Assembly: GCA_037179335.1 (NCBI GenBank)
Contig: JAKZHN010000045.1
Coordinates: 228,025-292,024, forward strand
Origin: Cyclaneusma minus
Taxonomy: Eukaryota; Ascomycota; Leotiomycetes; Marthamycetales; Marthamycetaceae
Length of the DNA: 64,000 nt
Direction: 5' to 3'
Every line of letters begins with the position of its first letter. The first letter of the stretch is position 1. This document shows positions 59,613-64,000 of the stretch, piece after piece. Position numbers and translations under genes: made by a program. A model generated the notes under the pieces. That model did not search any database and had not been told where the DNA came from. It saw only the letters and a program-made list of their open reading frames with translations.

Positions 59613-62600
59613 GCTTGCATTGTTATAAAAGAAATTAATAGGAAATTATTTTCGCAATTAAATAACTTTTTGTTATTTTTTAATTAATATTTATTTTTTA
59701 TTATTTTTTGTTTAATATAAATAATATAAAAATAATAGCAATTTAGGATTTTATTTTATTTCATAAATAGCGAAAGATTTAAACAATACGGATTTTATAA
59801 TATAAATTTAACCGTATTATAATAATTAAACAATTTTTTTTCAATTGAATTTCCTTTTAATATTTTAAATTTCGTTTTTAAAAACGCCTTATTTAGCATA
59901 GCTAATTTAACTGACTTTGGAAACTTTTTTTTGGTTTTTTATAATTCTTTTTTATTGCAAATTTTATTTGCTGGCCTTTAATTAAATTATTAAAGCTAAT
60001 ATTAATAAATTTCTAAATGGAAAGCTTGAATTATTAAAACTTAATATTAAGTCAAAATTTCCAAAACATCTTTATAATATAATAGCCGGATTTCTATTGC
60101 AAAATGCAAATAAATGTTTTTCCTATTAAATGTTTAATTACAAAATTAAATTAATATTAGGAATTAAACTTTCGTATTATAAAAGTTATTTTTTATTTTT
60201 AATTATTTTTAAATATATTTGCAAATAGCTGGATAATTAGCTAAATAACAAATTTATTTAAAAATTTAAATTAAAATGCGCTTTGCTATTTATATTGGCT
60301 ACTAAGTTGAATAATGGTATATAAATTTATTAGAATTATAAAAATTTAAATAATATTACAATTAAAACTTGATAGCTGCTTGTTTTAATTAGAAAGATTT
60401 TAAATGCTATTTATTATGCTAAAATTTATATTAAATTAAATATTATTGCTGCTTTTAATAAATTTTAAATAGTTAAAAAACAAAATGGAAACTAGTTTCT
60501 GTTATTTATTTTGGCCTTTCTAAATTATTAATTATGCTTTTTAATTTTTATAATTTTTTGGTTTTATTTTAATACTATATTAATAATATACTATTTAAAT
60601 TTTTAAAGAAAATTTATATAGCGTATTTTAATATTTTTTTCGTTTTTTTCAAATTTTATTTAGAAATAATAGTAGTATATATAAGAAATTGTTTATAAAT
60701 TAATTAAGATTGGCTTTTAAATTGATATTAATAAATGCAAATTTAAAATTATTAAAATTAAATATTTAACATTAAATATTATTTTACATAGTATTAAAAT
60801 AAACCTCGATAAAATAGAAATTATTATAAAATAGAAATTATTAATGGAATTTAAAGATTTATAATGGTTTTTGAATTTTGCGAAATTTTACCAAAAATCT
60901 ATACATAATGTTTTCAAGACTTTAATATTGCTTGATATTTTAATTAATTTTTTTTGGGAAATAGCCAAGTAAAGTTTGTTTAATTTTTTTAAAGGGACTT
61001 TTAGTATTGCTTTTATTTTGGTTTTATTTAACTGTTTTTAATAAATTAGTTCTAAAATTAATGCTTTTAATTAAATTTTGAACGGTTTTTTTTTAATTCA
61101 AAAATAATAATATATTTCGGCCCGTGGTTTTTCTTTTGTAAAATATTTAGTAATTAAATATAATTATAAAATTTATAATAAAGAGTTTTTAGCAATTATT
61201 AAAGCCTTAGAAAAATAGGCTTTGGAAATTTATAAAGTTTAAAAATGAAATAAAATAATTATTAATTATTAAAATTTATATATATTTATAATTATTAAAA
61301 TTTTAAATTAATGCCAAATTTAATGATTTTTTTTAAATTTTTAATTTTTAATTCTTTATTATTTTGAAAAGCAAGCCATTTTATTTAGTATTTTTAGCTG
61401 CAAAATTAAAAATATATTTAAAAACGAATTTAATAATCGCTTATAATATTGCTAATAAACACTATTTTTAAAAAACCGCTTTAGTTTTAAAATTTTGGAA
61501 AATTTGCTCTTAAATTCCGATTTTAGCTTTTTTTTTTTTTTTTATAATAATCCCCAATTTTAAACGACTAATTAATAAAATTATTTAAAATATTTACCGC
61601 TTATTGCAAATTGCGAAATCCGTTTTAAAAGCCTTGAAATATAAAATAATTTGTAAATGGCCTAAGCAATTATAAAAGACTTTCCGTTAATAAATGGCAA
61701 ATTTTACAATTAAAAATAATGAAACTTTTTATTAAAAAGATTAATTTTTTATTTTATTAAATATATTTGGTTTTTAAGTTTAAATAATTTATAATATATA
61801 TTTTGCAATATTAGCTGGCTATCCGGAATAAATTAAAATATTATTTATAATTATTTAATATTATTAATAATAGAAAATATTAAAAAATATTGCTAGCTAT
61901 ATTAAAGCCTATTAGCTATATAATTAAATAAAAGCTTTATATTTTTTATTATTTAATTTCTTTAAATTCCTATTTATTTTATATAAAATTTGGTTTAATA
62001 TTTTTATTAATTATATTATTCCATTTTCCAAATATCAATGCCATGAAAAATATTTCAATATATTCTGATTATAATATGCCAATTAACTAAAATACGATAT
62101 TTTATTTTTATTGCTGATGTTTTAATTAAAAAGCGAATTAATATATTTACTTTTAATATTTATTATTTTTATAAAATTTCTAATAATATTGCTTTTAATA
62201 AAGGCATTTAATTTGTTTTAAAATTCTAGAAATACCTATTAGAATAATTAAGCGTAGCTTTTAAGCTTTTTTTTTAAAAAAAATAATAATTAGACCAAAT
62301 CATTTATTCCTATTTGAAAGCAATATTGCCGAATGTTTATATGTTTCCATTAAAATAATTGAATAAATTAGCTTTTATTGGCTAAATTCGCTTTTAATAA
62401 CTGAATATTTAAAATTATAAATATAATATTATTTTTTGCGAATTATAAATTCCATTTCTATATAAATATAGATTTTTTAAACCCTTATCTTTTTGTAATA
62501 CTTTTGGCCCAAAAAAACAATTTTATAAAATTAACGCTATTGCAAATTGCTTAATTAGAATTTTAAACCGGTTTAAAATTTTAATATAGCAATTAATTAA

Positions 62601-63436
62601 TAAATATAAAAAATATACCAATGTTTGCTATTTGAAAGCTCCGCGCTATATAAAAAGCCAATTAGTTTATATTAATATTAGAAATATAAAATTTAATTAT
62701 TTTATAAAAAAAGAAAAGAATAAATGGGCCGCCCCTGGGCAAATTTATAAAATTTATAAAGGCGGCCAAGCTTATTAATTTAAATTATTCGAATTTATAG
62801 AAATCTTTTCTAGATTTCTTTTTTGGCCAAAGCCAGATTTTTTTAAATTATTTAATTAAAATGAAATTAATTATTTAAAAAGCCGTAGTATTTATAGCTG
62901 TATTCTTTAAAAAAATAACAATATTAAAAAATCTAAAAAGCATTGGAAATTTAGTAAAATTTTAAATATTTATAATTAAAATAAAAAGGCCAAATTGATT
63001 TATTTGGTAAAATAAAAGCACTATTTTTTTAGCAGCTTTAAAAAAAGTTATTTGGCCAAAAACAGTTTTTGTAAAATTGATATATAGAATTATTTTAAAA
63101 ACCGGGACTCCTAATATTTATTAAGCAATAAATATATAAAAAGGATTTATAATACTTTTAATTTAATAAGCCTTTTAAATCTAAAGTTTTATAGCTATTT
63201 AAAAAGCCCTAATTAAAAAATCGATTTATAAAAGCTGTAATAAATCCAAAAAAAATTGCAATTTAGACATTAGCTTTAAATTCTATATAAAAATCGGTTT
63301 TATAGTTTCCTATTATAAAATAGTGATTTATTTAATAATTTTAAATTAAAACAAAATTAAATTTTTATAGTATTTTTAAAGTTTATAATTATTTTAAGGC
63401 TATTTAAAAATAAATAGCCATTTAAAAAAAGGATAG

Positions 63437-63638
63437 TATTATAGTATTATATTATTCTTTAATTCTATAACCGCTTTATTCCGGTCAACCCTTTATTTTT
63501 AAGCCATTATTACCGTTACGCCCCGGGCTTGGCCCTTGGCGTTTATATATAGCTTTTAAATTTCTTTGGCTCCTTTTTTTTCCTTTGTAAATTAACGTCG
63601 CTATTTCCTAGGACCTGCCTTTATTTTGCATCGTGATA
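63437..63638 (+). repeat. Element X 3' LTR
   Basis: 202 bases, starting TATTATAGTATTAT (5' copy: TATCACGGTATTAT) and ending CATCGTGATA. Followed by GTTTT, the right target duplication. Confidence 0.88.
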
Positions 63639-63643
63639 GTTTT

Positions 63644-63781
63644 TATATACCAAGCATATGCCCTTAGCGCTTTGCGCTAGCCTGCAGGACTTTTAAAATC
63701 CTGCAAGGCTGGAGACTTCCTTCTCCAATCTACAATATCGCTTTACCCTAACCCCTGCCTTGCCCTTAAGCTGCCGTGACA
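63644..63781 (+). repeat. Element Y 3' LTR, second part
   Basis: Continues the Y LTR after the X insertion. It is strikingly well preserved (CTTTACCCTAACCCCTGCC, where the 5' LTR has CTTTATTTTAATTTTTGCT) and keeps the original end CGTGACA. Confidence 0.88.
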
Positions 63782-63850
63782 CTTTTATTCCTTTATTCCT
63801 TCATTCCTTTATTTTTTTATTCCTTTAATTTTTTTTAAATTTCTTTTTGT
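63782..63850 (+). repeat. TTTATTCC microsatellite, right of the nest
   Basis: Begins with CTTTT, the right target duplication of Y, and continues the 8-base array interrupted at 44572. Confidence 0.75.
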
Positions 63851-63851
63851 A

Positions 63852-64000
63852 TTTATATATATATATATATATATATTTATTTTATTTATTTTATTTATTT
63901 TATTTATTTTATTTATTTTATTTATTTTATTTATTTTATTTATTTTATTTATTTTATTTATTTTATTTATTTTATTTATTTTATTTATTTTATTTATTTT
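63852..64000 (+). repeat. (TA)n tract and TTTATTTTA tandem array running off the window
   Basis: A TA run at about 63854-63876 followed by more than ten uninterrupted copies of the 9-base unit TTTATTTTA to the last base. The perfect copies suggest recent expansion. Confidence 0.9.

Larger units (their letters stand above)
51163..63638 (+). mobile_element. Element X: RIP-degraded Ty3/Gypsy LTR retrotransposon (nested in Y)
   Basis: LTRs at 51163-51360 and 63437-63638; target duplication GTCTT / GTTTT (intact Y sequence: GCCCT). LTR ends read TATCACG and CGTGATA, which are TGTCACG and CGTGACA after RIP. A purine tract AAAAAAAGGA precedes the 3' LTR. The right part holds plus-strand pol traces: YINN near 60574, FLNFAKFYQK near 60870 and YNYKIYNKEFLAIIKALEK near 61160-61215. 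Its 3' internal part (about 62350-62700) aligns with Y at 50040-50400, so X and Y are related families. Net length without Z about 6.70 kb. No intact frame. Confidence 0.88.
44573..63781 (+). mobile_element. Element Y: RIP-degraded Ty3/Gypsy LTR retrotransposon (outer)
   Basis: Bounded by a 205-base LTR at 44573-44777 and a 3' LTR split by element X into 51096-51162 and 63644-63781, which rejoined is again 205 bases. Target duplication CCTTT / CTTTT differs by one C-to-T. A purine tract GAAAAGGGA precedes the 3' LTR. Reverse transcriptase traces on the plus strand: near 48186-48245 a copy of the FxVMPFGLCNAPATF motif, near 48246-48270 YINN in place of YxDD, near 48540 FIEFANF, and near 48830 NYKTYNKKLLTIIK of RNase H. 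Many stop codons; no product possible. Net length without X about 6.73 kb. Confidence 0.88.

Overview
This is a stretch of a filamentous ascomycete genome, most likely a Dothideomycete. Genes are compact, with 45-80 base GT-AG introns carrying CTAAC/CTGAC-like branch sites, and the products are typically fungal: a NirA-like Zn2Cys6 regulator, a YpkA kinase, Ada2, peroxisomal multifunctional Fox2 and a QDE-2-type Argonaute. Two introns of the Argonaute gene resemble each other, as the introner-like elements known from Dothideomycetes do. The right third is an extremely AT-rich block with strand-symmetric C-to-T/G-to-A decay, the mark of repeat-induced point mutation (RIP).

Layout. 1-3 kb: 3' end of a CAP/PR-1 secreted protein, then an MFS transporter. 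4.8-6.1 kb: a membrane protein of unknown function (minus strand). 7.3-10.2 kb: a tandem duplication carrying two paralogous three-helix membrane proteins of a family I do not recognise; in both, an intron sits at or one codon before the stop codon. 13.4-15.5 kb: Zn2Cys6 regulator. 18.1-21.6 kb: Argonaute (minus). 23.5-25.4 kb: one doubtful short gene and one conserved fungal unknown (both minus). 27.2-29.0 kb: glucose-6-phosphate isomerase (minus). 30.2-32.4 kb: YpkA-type AGC kinase (minus). 34.0-35.6 kb: Ada2. 36.7-39.1 kb: a multi-exon membrane-protein gene broken by two in-frame TAG codons. 39.9-43.0 kb: Fox2 ending in the peroxisomal signal SKL. 43.6-43.97 kb: the 3' remnant of an acetyltransferase-like gene, cut where the AT-rich block begins.

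The AT-rich block (about 43.9-64.0 kb) resolves into three nested LTR retrotransposons, all on the plus strand. Y (Gypsy, 44573-63781) carries X (Gypsy, 51163-63638) inside its 3' LTR, and X carries Z (Copia, 53845-59612). Paired LTRs and 5-base target duplications define each element. Without their inserts Y and X are about 6.73 and 6.70 kb; Z is 5.77 kb. All three reverse transcriptases are recognisable but dead: each catalytic YxDD reads YINN. Microsatellites flank the nest.

The genes are mostly unrelated housekeeping genes and form no cluster or operon. The shared theme is genome defence: an RNAi effector in the gene-rich part and RIP traces in the repeats, with two TAG codons in one nearby gene that also fit RIP. 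Exon coordinates come from reading splice signals and frames by hand; similarity statements come from reading, not from searches.
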